A program made the translations under genes and the position numbers. DNA of 44,430 nucleotides from Scybalocola_A sp900557175 (lineage in GTDB: Bacteria; Bacillota; Clostridia; Lachnospirales; Lachnospiraceae), in assembly GCA_937890745.1 (NCBI GenBank), contig CALADH010000037.1:1-44430 (forward strand), given 5' to 3'. Positions 8,572-16,255 of this stretch are shown piece after piece. The first letter of the stretch is position 1, and each line of letters opens with the position of its first letter. A model generated the notes under the pieces. It worked only from the letters and a program-made list of their open reading frames with translations. It ran no database searches and had not been told where the DNA came from.

Positions 8572-9330
8572 TCAACCAAACCTTCCTGAAATATAGTCTT
8601 CTGTCCGCTTATCCTTAGGCATTGAGAAAATGCCGTCTGTATCGCCATACTCCACAACTTCACCTAAAAGGAAAAAGGCCGTTTTATCTGAAATACGGGC
8701 TGCCTGCTGCATATTGTGCGTCACCATAATAATTGTATAATCTTTTTTAAGTTCAAGCGCCAGATCCTCGATTTTTGATGTTGAGATTGGATCTAAGGCC
8801 GACGTCGGCTCATCCATTAAAATCACCTTAGGCTGTACAGCCAATGTACGCGCAATGCACAGACGCTGCTGCTGTCCGCCGGATAAACCGAGGGCACTCT
8901 TATGCAGCCTGTCCTTAAGTTCGTCCCATATCGCCGCCTGCTTTAAGCTGCGCTCAACGATTTCATCAAGCTGGGCTTTCTTTTTAATACCAAAAATTCT
9001 AGGTCCGTAAGCGACATTGTCATAAACGCTTTTCGGAAACGGATTTGGCTGCTGAAATACCATGCCAACTTCATGTCTTAAGGAAATCGCATCCATATCC
9101 TTATAAATATCCGCGCCATCCATAAGAATCCTGCCGTCAATTTTTACATTTTCAACCAAATCATTCATACGGTTGATTGTCTTTAAAAATGTGGATTTAC
9201 CGCAGCCGGACGGACCGATGAATGCTGTAATCTCATTTTTTTCAATATTCATATTAATATTTTTTAAGGCATGAAAATCTCCGTAATGTAAATTCAGATT
9301 TTCAACGCAAAATTTTGCCTTTTTGCTCAT
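8572..9330 (-). CDS. pstB: Phosphate ABC transporter ATP-binding protein PstB
   Basis: A 252-residue cytoplasmic ATPase of the high-affinity phosphate importer PstSCAB. Walker A GPSGCGKST is at residues 39-47, the Q-loop region is VGMVFQQPNPFP, the ABC signature is LSGGQQQRLCIARTLA and Walker B is VILMDEPTSALDP, followed by the switch histidine in IMVTHNMQQA. The PNPFP after the Q loop and the overall length are typical of PstB. AAAGGAG precedes the ATG. It lies 26 nt after pstA and one base before phoU. Confidence 0.95.
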   Translation of the reverse strand: MSKKAKFCVENLNLHYGDFHALKNINMNIEKNEITAFIGPSGCGKSTFLKTINRMNDLVENVKIDGRILMDGADIYKDMDAISLRHEVGMVFQQPNPFPKSVYDNVAYGPRIFGIKKKAQLDEIVERSLKQAAIWDELKDRLHKSALGLSGGQQQRLCIARTLAVQPKVILMDEPTSALDPISTSKIEDLALELKKDYTIIMVTHNMQQAARISDKTAFFLLGEVVEYGDTDGIFSMPKDKRTEDYISGRFG

Positions 9331-9356
9331 AATTTTTCTCCTTTACATCTGCCGGT

Positions 9357-10235
9357 CTATTTTTCATCACCTGCAGTTTTCTTTGCAAGTCGCCGGCTCC
9401 ATACATTTGCACCGATACTAAATGCCAATACTAAAAGCATTAATACAGCGGACGCTAAATTTGCCAGCGCTCTGTCCTGTCCGTTTGTCTGCAGATTCCA
9501 TATCTGAATGGACAGCGTCTCCGCCGGCCTGAAAATATTCAGCGGACATGTCGGCGATGATAAATCCCAGTTGCCCCAACGCAGGCTTGAACCTGAGCCT
9601 GTCGTATACAAAAGTACCGCAGCCTCGCCGAAGCCTCTGCCGGCTGCCAGAATAATACCGGTCATAATTCTCGGTACGCATGCCGGAAGCAGTACATGAA
9701 AAATTGTCTGCCACTTTGTCGCGCCAAGCCCTAAGCTCGCCTGCGTATAACCTGCCGGAAGTCCTTTAATGGCGTCCTCTGTCGTTGTCGTAATTAACGG
9801 AAGTGTCAGAATTGACACAGACAAAGCGCCTGCCAAAAGGCTTTTGCCCAACCCCATCATGACAAGAAAGACAAGATAACCGAACAGGCCGACAACAATC
9901 GACGGCAGTGACGAAAGCGTCTCAATGCATATGCGCAGGAACTTCGTCATAAAGCCCTGTTTTGCGTACATTGCAAGATAAATACCTGCAAAAATACCAA
10001 TCGGCGCAGAAACAACAAGAGAAATAAAAACAAGATAAATTGTATTAAACAACTGGTTTCCGATACTTCCCTTTCGTGCAAACGCAAACATTTCCGGTGT
10101 TGCGCCGGCAAAGCCGCCGATAATGACCTTGCCTGCAAAGGCGGCTAAAAGAACGAAAAAGAATACGGCAATGGCATAAAAAATCACGGTCATGACTTTA
10201 TCAATATTTCTCGCCCGTCTGATTCTCTGATTCAT
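9357..10235 (-). CDS. pstA: Phosphate ABC transporter permease PstA
   Basis: A 292-residue inner-membrane permease with about six helices. The EAA cytoplasmic loop (GYTQASLGLGATKWQTIFHVLLPACVP; about residues 160-186) contacts PstB. GIFAGIYLAMYA and LSSLPSIVVGLFGYLVF are typical PstA/PstC blocks. The start overlaps the pstC stop by 4 bp (ATGA), and AGGGAGG lies within pstC just upstream. Confidence 0.93.
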   Translation of the reverse strand: MNQRIRRARNIDKVMTVIFYAIAVFFFVLLAAFAGKVIIGGFAGATPEMFAFARKGSIGNQLFNTIYLVFISLVVSAPIGIFAGIYLAMYAKQGFMTKFLRICIETLSSLPSIVVGLFGYLVFLVMMGLGKSLLAGALSVSILTLPLITTTTEDAIKGLPAGYTQASLGLGATKWQTIFHVLLPACVPRIMTGIILAAGRGFGEAAVLLYTTGSGSSLRWGNWDLSSPTCPLNIFRPAETLSIQIWNLQTNGQDRALANLASAVLMLLVLAFSIGANVWSRRLAKKTAGDEK

Positions 10236-11149
10236 TTTTCACTGCCTCCCTTCTCTCCGGCTTTTTTATTTGAAAAATAATGAATTAATGAAATAAACAC
10301 AAGTGAAATGATAAACAGCAGCACTGCCATTGTCCAAAGCGCCGACTTCATCTCGCCGCCCTCCATGGCATTGCCCATCTGAGCCGCAATCTCTGTCGTC
10401 AATGTCTTTGTCTGTGAAAAAATTCCCGAAGGCATTGCGGTTGTCTGTCCAATGACCATTGCAACGGCAAGCGCTTCGCCAAAGGCTCTTGCAAGCCCAA
10501 GGATAATACCCGAAATAATACCAGGCCCTGCCGCCGGGATTACAACTTTATAAATTGTCTGCCATCTTGTCGAACCAAGACCATAGGCTGCCCTTTTATA
10601 ATCTTCCGATACCGAACGGATCGCATCAGCCGAAACCGTTGTAATTGTCGGAAAAATCATCACTGCAAGCACAATACCTGCCGCAAGCACCGAATGTCCG
10701 ACCTGCCTGTCAAATACTGTTTTTATAAAAGGAATAAGCACCGTCAGGCCAACCCAGCCGTAAACAACCGACGGAATACCCGCAAAAATTTCAACAACAG
10801 GCTTATAAAAACGTTCACCGAATTTTTTTGATATCTCTGTCATAAAAATTGCCGAACCAAGTGCGAACGGCGTCGCAATCGCAAGTGCAAGTCCGCACAC
10901 TGCCAGTGAGCCGGAAATAAAAATCAGAGCGCCTGCTGCACCGCCGCCATCGGCATTATCTGCCGGATTCCACTCGGCAGAGCCTAAAAATTCCCATAAT
11001 GTATGTCCGAATTTTAAGAATGTATCAGAACCTTTATAGACAAGAAAAGCGCCGATAATAATCGTCAGTGCGATGACAAATATACCGCAGGCTGTCGCAA
11101 GCGCCCTGAAGCCATACTCCTTTCCAAACATTCCTTTAACCTTTTTCAT
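10232..11149 (-). CDS. pstC: Phosphate ABC transporter permease PstC
   Basis: A 305-residue permease, partner of PstA. Helices include FVIALTIIIGAFLVYKG near the N-terminus, and the EAA loop is DYKRAAYGLGSTRWQTIYKVVIPAA. FAGIPSVVYGWVGLTVLIPF is the characteristic PstC block. I chose ATG 11149 (MKKVKGMFG) because AAGGAGG is 9 nt upstream; a longer in-frame start would lie inside the hairpin that follows pstS. The stop overlaps the pstA start by 4 bp. Confidence 0.93.
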   Translation of the reverse strand: MKKVKGMFGKEYGFRALATACGIFVIALTIIIGAFLVYKGSDTFLKFGHTLWEFLGSAEWNPADNADGGGAAGALIFISGSLAVCGLALAIATPFALGSAIFMTEISKKFGERFYKPVVEIFAGIPSVVYGWVGLTVLIPFIKTVFDRQVGHSVLAAGIVLAVMIFPTITTVSADAIRSVSEDYKRAAYGLGSTRWQTIYKVVIPAAGPGIISGIILGLARAFGEALAVAMVIGQTTAMPSGIFSQTKTLTTEIAAQMGNAMEGGEMKSALWTMAVLLFIISLVFISLIHYFSNKKAGEKGGSEK

Positions 11150-11172
11150 CGTCTTAAGCCTCCTTAAAGCGC

Positions 11173-11209
11173 AAAAAAAGGCAGGTTCAATGAATTTCAT
11201 GAGCCCGCC
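11173..11209 (-). terminator. Intercistronic hairpin between pstS and pstC
   Basis: Arms GGCAGGTTCA (11180-11189) and TGAGCCCGCC (11200-11209) pair over 10 positions with one G-U and one mismatch around a 10-nt loop. On the transcribed strand they are followed by seven Ts (11173-11179). It looks like a partial terminator or 3' stabiliser that would leave more pstS than pstCAB mRNA. Confidence 0.7.
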
Positions 11210-11226
11210 CTTTTACCGGATTTTTA

Positions 11227-12165
11227 TCAGTGCTCAGTCACTGTCATTTTTGAGGAAACACCGTAACCGAGGCTTTCCATCTGTGCACCGTACTCGTCAG
11301 ACATAATGTAATTAAGGAAAGCGCCTGTCACTTCATCCGGCTCACCCTTTGTATACATATGCTCATATGTCCATACAGGATATGTGCCATTGTATGTATT
11401 TTCAAGTGTCGGCTCTATACCGTCGATTGCCAGTGTTGAAACACCTGCATCACCTGTCAGATAAGAAAGTGCTACATAACCAATCGCACCCTTTGTATCT
11501 TTGACATTCTGTAAAAGTACGCCGGAATCATCTGTTTCCATTGAAGCGTTTGAAGCTTCTTCCTGTCCGTCTAAAGCATATTTCTGGAATGTCGCTCTTG
11601 TTCCCGAAGATGTCGGGCGTGTCACTAACACGATTTCTTCATCCGGACCGCCAACCTCTTTCCAGTTTGTTGTCTTACCTGTAAAAATATCAATGAGCTG
11701 CTGTTTTGTAAGGCTTGTCACACCGGCATCTGTCACATCAGGATTTACAATCGGCGCCATTGTCACAACGCATACCTTATGGTCTACAAGCTCTGCCGCC
11801 TGTGTCTCATCAAGCTTTTCAGAAGCTTCAACATCTGAATTACCAATCGTTACTGTACCCTCAGATACCTGCTTTAAGCCTTCGCCTGAACCGCCTGCAT
11901 CAATTGTAATCAATACATCCGGATATTTTTCAAGAAATACATCGGCCGCATCATCGACAAGCGGCTTCAATGCAGAGGAACCTGCTGCTGTAATTGAACC
12001 TGTAAGACTTTCCTGTGTATCTGCGTCAGAAGACGCTTCTGTTCCTGCCTGTGTATTTACCTCTGAATTTGTATCACTCTTTGTCTCTGTACTGCTGCTG
12101 CCGCATCCTGCGAACATCATGGCTGCCATTGCTGCTGTTAAAACAATTGCTGCTGCTTTTTTCAT
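11227..12165 (-). CDS. pstS: Phosphate-binding lipoprotein PstS
   Basis: A 312-residue substrate-binding lipoprotein of the Pst importer. The lipoprotein signal peptide ends in the lipobox FAGC near residue 21, followed by a Ser/Thr/Glu-rich linker (about 22-55). The phosphate-binding domain shows ITAAGSSALKPLVDDAA, IDAGGSGEGLKQV, IGNSDVEAS and TRPTSSGTRATFQKYAL, the loops that bind phosphate through Ser/Thr/Arg/Asp in this family. It is the first gene of the operon. A hairpin separates it from pstC, as is common for binding proteins needed in excess. Confidence 0.95.
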   Translation of the reverse strand: MKKAAAIVLTAAMAAMMFAGCGSSSTETKSDTNSEVNTQAGTEASSDADTQESLTGSITAAGSSALKPLVDDAADVFLEKYPDVLITIDAGGSGEGLKQVSEGTVTIGNSDVEASEKLDETQAAELVDHKVCVVTMAPIVNPDVTDAGVTSLTKQQLIDIFTGKTTNWKEVGGPDEEIVLVTRPTSSGTRATFQKYALDGQEEASNASMETDDSGVLLQNVKDTKGAIGYVALSYLTGDAGVSTLAIDGIEPTLENTYNGTYPVWTYEHMYTKGEPDEVTGAFLNYIMSDEYGAQMESLGYGVSSKMTVTEH

Positions 12166-12230
12166 TGTCTTATTTCTCCTTTTTTTCTCTCAATCAATTT
12201 CTTATTACGTGTATCATGTTATCATCCGTT

Positions 12231-12289
12231 TGTAAAAACCAAAAGGGCGGCAATGTTAAAAGCTTGTAAATCGTATTTTGCAATGTAAA
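12231..12289 (-). promoter_or_regulatory. Candidate Pho boxes upstream of pstS
   Basis: On the minus strand TTTACA (12284-12289), TTTACA (12265-12270), TTAACA (12254-12259) and TTTACA (12231-12236) occur in the same orientation. Their start-to-start distances are 19, 11 and 23 bp, close to helical repeats. The Bacillus PhoP consensus is a tandem TTAACA-like hexamer at 11-bp spacing. The last copy may double as a -35 element, with TACACG 17 nt further down as a weak -10. Confidence 0.5.
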
Positions 12290-12293
12290 CTAT

Positions 12294-12458
12294 AAGAAGC
12301 AGAAATAGTTTGTGCGACATGCTGCGTTGCCTATTCGAGCCGGGCGCTTATTATCGTCAGCCGCGCAAATGCTTCTCTGCAGCGCTTCGTGCCGATGCTA
12401 GCCCAACTCTCACTACGGCATCCTTGCTATCGTCGCTACAATACTATTTCTGCTTCTT
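12294..12458. repeat. Long inverted-repeat element upstream of the pst operon
   Basis: A perfect 16-bp inverted repeat, AAGAAGCAGAAATAGT (12294-12309) and its complement (12443-12458), encloses 133 nt. Pairing continues inward after small bulges (GCGAC near 12314 with GTCGC near 12431). No reading frame in it is convincing. The inner motif GACGATAGCAAG also occurs in the intergenic sequence at the right end of the window (near 44354), so it probably belongs to an interspersed repeat family. Confidence 0.65.
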
Positions 12459-12522
12459 CCTGCCAAATGAATAAGGCAAAAGTTCATGATACAGAACTCC
12501 AAAGTAATTTCTTATATCATAC

Positions 12523-12551
12523 AAAAAGGCCCCCCGCATTTGCGGGGAGCC
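12523..12551 (-). terminator. Terminator of the sugar transporter operon
   Basis: A GC-rich hairpin (arms 12528-12537 and 12542-12551, loop ATTT, one bulge) is followed on the minus strand by five Ts. It lies 30 nt after the stop of the small DUF6903-type gene and closes the binding-protein/permease operon. Confidence 0.85.
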
Positions 12552-12580
12552 CGAAAGTTCTGCTATGCACATCTGTGCGT

Positions 12581-12748
12581 TTATTTATATCTATGGTTGT
12601 AGATAAACAGCTCTGTCAAAAGGCCGACAAGGCCGACAAGCTGCATCGCAAGCCCTGTACCACTAATATTTTTCTGTCCGATAATAACGAGGGCAAGACA
12701 TACAACAAATACAACCGCCATAATAATATTTCTTACTGCACTGTTCAT
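12581..12748 (-). CDS. Small membrane protein, DUF6903-like, in sugar ABC transporter operon
   Basis: A 55-residue protein. ATG 12748 has GGAGG 7 nt upstream and lies 12 nt after the stop of the second permease. Two hydrophobic helices are visible (about 8-24, then LAMQLVGLVGLLTELFIY at 33-50) joined by the polar turn GQKNISGTG, ending in the basic HRYK tail. The pattern of hydrophobic segment, GQKNI turn and YNxRYK end matches what I recall as DUF6903, found behind carbohydrate ABC permeases in Lachnospiraceae. Its function is not known; an accessory subunit of the permease complex is inferred from position only. A strong terminator follows. Confidence 0.82.
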   Translation of the reverse strand: MNSAVRNIIMAVVFVVCLALVIIGQKNISGTGLAMQLVGLVGLLTELFIYNHRYK

Positions 12749-12760
12749 ATGCTTTCCTCC

Positions 12761-13633
12761 TTAACCCTTCAGACCGCCGGCTGTCATACCCTGTGTCAGC
12801 TGCTTCTGTACAAGAATATACAAAATCAATGTCGGCAGCATAACGATAACAAGACCGGCATACATGATACCATAGTTTGTCGCTGTTTTCTGAACAGCCA
12901 TGACATTCTTAAGTCCCATTGCCAATGTGGAATGTTCATCCATCAAAGTGTAAGCGATGATGTACTCATTCCAGAATGAGAGGAAGTTAAAAAGAATAAC
13001 TGTCAGAATACTTGGCTTTGCCATCGGTACCATAATCTTTGTCATTGTCTTAAAGTAACCGCAGCCATCAATATAAGCCGCTTCCTCAAAGCCTTTCGGA
13101 AGTGTCTTAAAGTAACCGCTTAAAAGGTAAATTGTAAACGGTAATGCATTGGAAGCATAAATCACTGCCAATACAGCACGGTTATCAAGGAAAAATTCAA
13201 CACCAAGTGCCTTATTCCAGTCACTTAACATAAGGAAAATCGGTACAACAATGTAGTTTACATTAATGAAAAGTCCTGCCATAAAGCCAAGGGATAAAAT
13301 CTTTTTACCCTTAAAGTCAAATCTTGAAAGCGCATATGAAGCCGGAAGCGCAATCACAAGAAGAAGCACGAGTGCCAGAGCTACGACAATCACTGTATTT
13401 AACAAGAACTCACCCATCTGCGCTTCCTGGAAAGCCATCTGGAAGTTCTGTACAAAAAGCTGCTTTGGCAATGCCCATGGATTAACATCGGCACCAATAA
13501 ATTCCGAGTTTCTCTTTAAGCTGGCCATGAATACCCAGCCCACCGGCACGATAATTGAAATCGCGAGAGCGATAAGCGCTACATAAATAAATACTCTGTA
13601 AAGCACGGTAGTGCCTTTATGTTCTTTTTTCAT
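12761..13633 (-). CDS. Carbohydrate ABC transporter permease (MalG-like)
   Basis: A 290-residue inner-membrane permease of the CUT1 family with six predicted helices (first at about 14-32). The EAA loop KGFEEAAYIDGCGYFKTMTKIMVP (about 185-208) contacts a cytoplasmic ATPase. It follows the MalF-like permease after 15 nt, with GGAGGAGGG before the start, and precedes the small DUF6903-like gene. No ATPase is encoded nearby, so a shared MsmX-type ATPase encoded elsewhere probably energises it. The GH112 gene suggests the substrate is galacto-N-biose or lacto-N-biose; this is inference. Confidence 0.9.
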   Translation of the reverse strand: MKKEHKGTTVLYRVFIYVALIALAISIIVPVGWVFMASLKRNSEFIGADVNPWALPKQLFVQNFQMAFQEAQMGEFLLNTVIVVALALVLLLVIALPASYALSRFDFKGKKILSLGFMAGLFINVNYIVVPIFLMLSDWNKALGVEFFLDNRAVLAVIYASNALPFTIYLLSGYFKTLPKGFEEAAYIDGCGYFKTMTKIMVPMAKPSILTVILFNFLSFWNEYIIAYTLMDEHSTLAMGLKNVMAVQKTATNYGIMYAGLVIVMLPTLILYILVQKQLTQGMTAGGLKG

Positions 13634-13648
13634 CTTTCGCCCTCCTCC

Positions 13649-14539
13649 TTAAAATTCTAATACTTCTCTGTCTGTAATCTTATTGACAATCGCTGAAAGC
13701 GCAAATGAGAATAAGAATACAACAACACCGATGGCCATACCATAACCATATGCACCTGCACCGTAAGACTGCTTGTACATGTAGTTCAGGAATACTTCTG
13801 TTGCGCCGTTTGGTCCGCCGTCGCTCATAATCTGAACAAACAGGAAGCTCAAGTTAATTGTACTGATAATATAGAATGTCAATGTTGTACGGATATTACT
13901 CCAAATCAGCGGTAATGTCACTGTAAAGAAAGACTGTATCTGTGTGGCACCATCAATAGAAGCCGCTTCATACAAATCTTCCGGAATTGCAGCCATACTT
14001 GCCATATACATAACCATGTAATAACCGATGGCCTGCCATACTAATGCAAAGATTACCGAATAAATCGCAATATTCGGATTACCTGTCCACTGCTGTGCCA
14101 GTCCGTCAAGTCCAATCGCTCTTAAAAATGAATTTAAAAGACCTGTATCCGGATTGTAAATTGCGCCGAAAATACCGGCAATAACAACGATACTTAAAAT
14201 ATTTGGTATATAGAAGATAATACGGAAAAAGTTTGTGCCTTTAACCTTACTTCTTGACAAAAGTGCTGCAAATAAAATCGCAAGTACGACTGTACAAACT
14301 GTTACTAATACAATAATAAGAATTGAGTTTTGCATTGACTGCAGGAAGTTTTTGTCATCCATCAGCTTTACAAAGTTCTCGAAGCCGATAAATGTCTGTT
14401 TCTTTGTGATTGCGCTCGTTCTGAATAACGACATTCTAAATACATTAATCGTCGGTATAAAGAGGAACAAAATTACTAAGATAACTGCCGGTGCCAGACA
14501 TGCAAATACAAATCGTCTTTGTGCGCCTTTCTTGTGCAT
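13649..14539 (-). CDS. Carbohydrate ABC transporter permease (MalF-like)
   Basis: A 296-residue CUT1-family permease, partner of the MalG-like protein. About six helices are visible, starting with FACLAPAVILVILFLFIPTI. The EAA loop is PEDLYEAASIDGATQIQSFFTVTLP. I chose ATG 14539 (MHKKGAQRR) because GGGAGG is at the right distance, while the longer frame would begin within the hairpin that follows the binding-protein gene. The operon order is binding protein, MalF-like, MalG-like, DUF6903-like. Confidence 0.9.
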   Translation of the reverse strand: MHKKGAQRRFVFACLAPAVILVILFLFIPTINVFRMSLFRTSAITKKQTFIGFENFVKLMDDKNFLQSMQNSILIIVLVTVCTVVLAILFAALLSRSKVKGTNFFRIIFYIPNILSIVVIAGIFGAIYNPDTGLLNSFLRAIGLDGLAQQWTGNPNIAIYSVIFALVWQAIGYYMVMYMASMAAIPEDLYEAASIDGATQIQSFFTVTLPLIWSNIRTTLTFYIISTINLSFLFVQIMSDGGPNGATEVFLNYMYKQSYGAGAYGYGMAIGVVVFLFSFALSAIVNKITDREVLEF

Positions 14540-14559
14540 AGTATCCTCCCTTTCTTTTA

Positions 14560-14590
14560 AAAACGGTGAGTTGCAATAACTCACCGTTTT
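14560..14590 (-). terminator. Perfect hairpin between sugar-binding protein and permease genes
   Basis: A 13-bp perfect inverted repeat, AAAACGGTGAGTT (14560-14572) and its complement (14578-14590), has a 5-nt loop. On the minus strand the stem ends in a run of Ts. It lies 34 nt after the stop of the binding-protein gene and probably acts as a leaky terminator or mRNA stabiliser, lowering permease relative to binding-protein expression. Confidence 0.75.
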
Positions 14591-14624
14591 AAATCATAAG
14601 ATTAAGCTGTCCAATAAAAGCTGA

Positions 14625-16037
14625 TTACTGTAAGTTAGCTGCACATTTCTCGAATGTATCTACTAACTGTGTCTGCCATTCTTCAACTGTCATTGCACCT
14701 GTGTTGATAGAATCAATCGGTGCGTAGATAGAATCTTTAACATTTAAGCCTTCGATAGGTGCTGTTGTAGCCCATGTACCTGTAACAGTAACGATATCTG
14801 CTACACTTGTTGAAGCATAAACGTCTTTTGTTACGCCCTCTGGAAGCTTGTCAGCTGCGCCTACAACAGGTGCTACGATTGGTGCTGCTGCTGTTTCGCC
14901 TGTTTCAGCGTTTGTTGTTGTGTTGTTTAATAAGATATCAACAACTGTATCTGAGTACATAAATTTGATGAATTCTTTTGCCATATCCATGTTTGGAGCT
15001 TCTGCCGGAATCCAAGCCTGCTCTGTAAATGTGTAAACAGCGCGTGACTCATCGCCTTCCCACTTTGGAACTGGCATCATAGCCCAGTTAAATTCTTCCG
15101 GTGTAGAGTTCGCCATCTCAGCCATTACCCAGTTACCGTTTGGCATAAATAATGCTTTGCCGTCGATTACGTTCTGCTGATTTACTTTGAAGTTACCAGA
15201 TGTAGCGTTAGATACTGTATCTTTATGTGTGTATTTCGATACAAGTGTTCCAACTGTATCAAGAACCTTCTTACCTTCTTCAGATGTCCATGTATTTGCA
15301 TCATACTTTAATGCGTTCTGATAGAAATCCATGCCGCCGGCCTGCTCTAACATAGCAAAAATCACACTGTCGAAGTAGCCGTTTACAGGGTATGTAAATA
15401 ATGCTGTGTCTGTGCCTTCAAGCTCATCGCCTAATTTGAACATATCTTCCCATGTCTCAGGAAGTGTATACTTCGCATTCTCACCTTCAAAGAAGTCTTT
15501 GTTATACCAGAAACCTGTTGGTGAATAGAAGATCGGTGCAAGATAAATCTTGCCGTCGCCATATGGCTGTGCGTCTGTACCGTCTAAGATACCGTCAAGG
15601 ATTCTTCCTCTTAACTCATCATCGAATACGTCAGAGATATCTGCAACAGCGTTCTCTTTTAACATATTCTCTGTGAAACCGCTTTTCTGTCCTAAGTTGT
15701 AGTAAACAACATCAGGAATATCACCGTTCTGGATATCCTTTGTTAAGTCCTGGTCAAGCTCTGATGATGTATGTAAATCAACTGTTACACCTTCATGCTC
15801 TGCTTCGAAAGCAGCTGCAATCTTTTCCCAGATTTCTTTACCGTTACCACCTTCAAAAGCTGCAACCTTTAATGTGACTTCTTCTGCAGGAGCTTCTGTC
15901 TCTGTACCTGCTGATTCTGTACCTGCCGGTTTTGTTTCCTTTGTTTCATCTGTGCTCTGTCCGCATGCTGCTAAACCTGATACTGCCATTGCAGATACAA
16001 GTGACAAAGCTACTAATTTTTTACCCACCTTTTTCAT
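14625..16037 (-). CDS. Sugar ABC transporter substrate-binding lipoprotein
   Basis: A 470-residue extracellular solute-binding protein (family 1, CUT1 type). The lipoprotein signal ends in LAAC at about residue 25, followed by a Thr/Glu-rich linker (about 28-50). The binding domain contains PDVVYYNLGQKSGF, APIFYSPTGFWYNKDFF and FMPNGNWVMAEM, typical of this family. AGGAGG precedes the ATG. It is the first gene of the transporter operon, and AGCAA-type repeats that probably bind the divergent AraC protein lie upstream. The substrate is inferred, from the nearby GH112 enzyme, to be a beta-1,3-galactosyl-HexNAc disaccharide; other host glycans are possible. Confidence 0.9.
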   Translation of the reverse strand: MKKVGKKLVALSLVSAMAVSGLAACGQSTDETKETKPAGTESAGTETEAPAEEVTLKVAAFEGGNGKEIWEKIAAAFEAEHEGVTVDLHTSSELDQDLTKDIQNGDIPDVVYYNLGQKSGFTENMLKENAVADISDVFDDELRGRILDGILDGTDAQPYGDGKIYLAPIFYSPTGFWYNKDFFEGENAKYTLPETWEDMFKLGDELEGTDTALFTYPVNGYFDSVIFAMLEQAGGMDFYQNALKYDANTWTSEEGKKVLDTVGTLVSKYTHKDTVSNATSGNFKVNQQNVIDGKALFMPNGNWVMAEMANSTPEEFNWAMMPVPKWEGDESRAVYTFTEQAWIPAEAPNMDMAKEFIKFMYSDTVVDILLNNTTTNAETGETAAAPIVAPVVGAADKLPEGVTKDVYASTSVADIVTVTGTWATTAPIEGLNVKDSIYAPIDSINTGAMTVEEWQTQLVDTFEKCAANLQ

Positions 16038-16128
16038 GATTGAGTTCCTCCTATCTCTTTGTTATATACATAATAACCTAAATCATTTTTCTTTTCTATA
16101 CAAATATTGGCTTTACTTTTATGTATCT

Positions 16129-16196
16129 TGCTATTTCTTATGCAAATTGCTATTTTTTTAAAAAATTATTGTCATTTATTCTTAAATCTGCTATTG
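16129..16196. promoter_or_regulatory. Candidate AraC-type binding sites upstream of the sugar transporter operon
   Basis: TTGCTATTT occurs at 16129-16137 and 16148-16156 (19 bp start to start), and TGCTATT again at 16190-16196. On the minus strand, facing the transporter operon, they read AAATAGCAA. A related pair at 21-bp spacing precedes the GH112 gene. Direct repeats about two helical turns apart are the usual target of AraC-family dimers. The -10 of the transporter promoter is probably TATTAT (16070-16075) with no good -35, as expected for an activator-dependent promoter. Confidence 0.6.
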
Positions 16197-16255
16197 TAAA
16201 ATTAGTTTTTTATTCAATCTACATAATGGCTGCACGAAAGACAGAGGTGAGTTTT

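Noticed and set aside
12389..12979. A 196-codon plus-strand frame opposite the DUF6903-like and MalG-like genes
   Set aside because: It crosses a strong terminator and a minus-strand gene with clear family motifs, and its start lies inside the inverted-repeat element. It is an antisense shadow.
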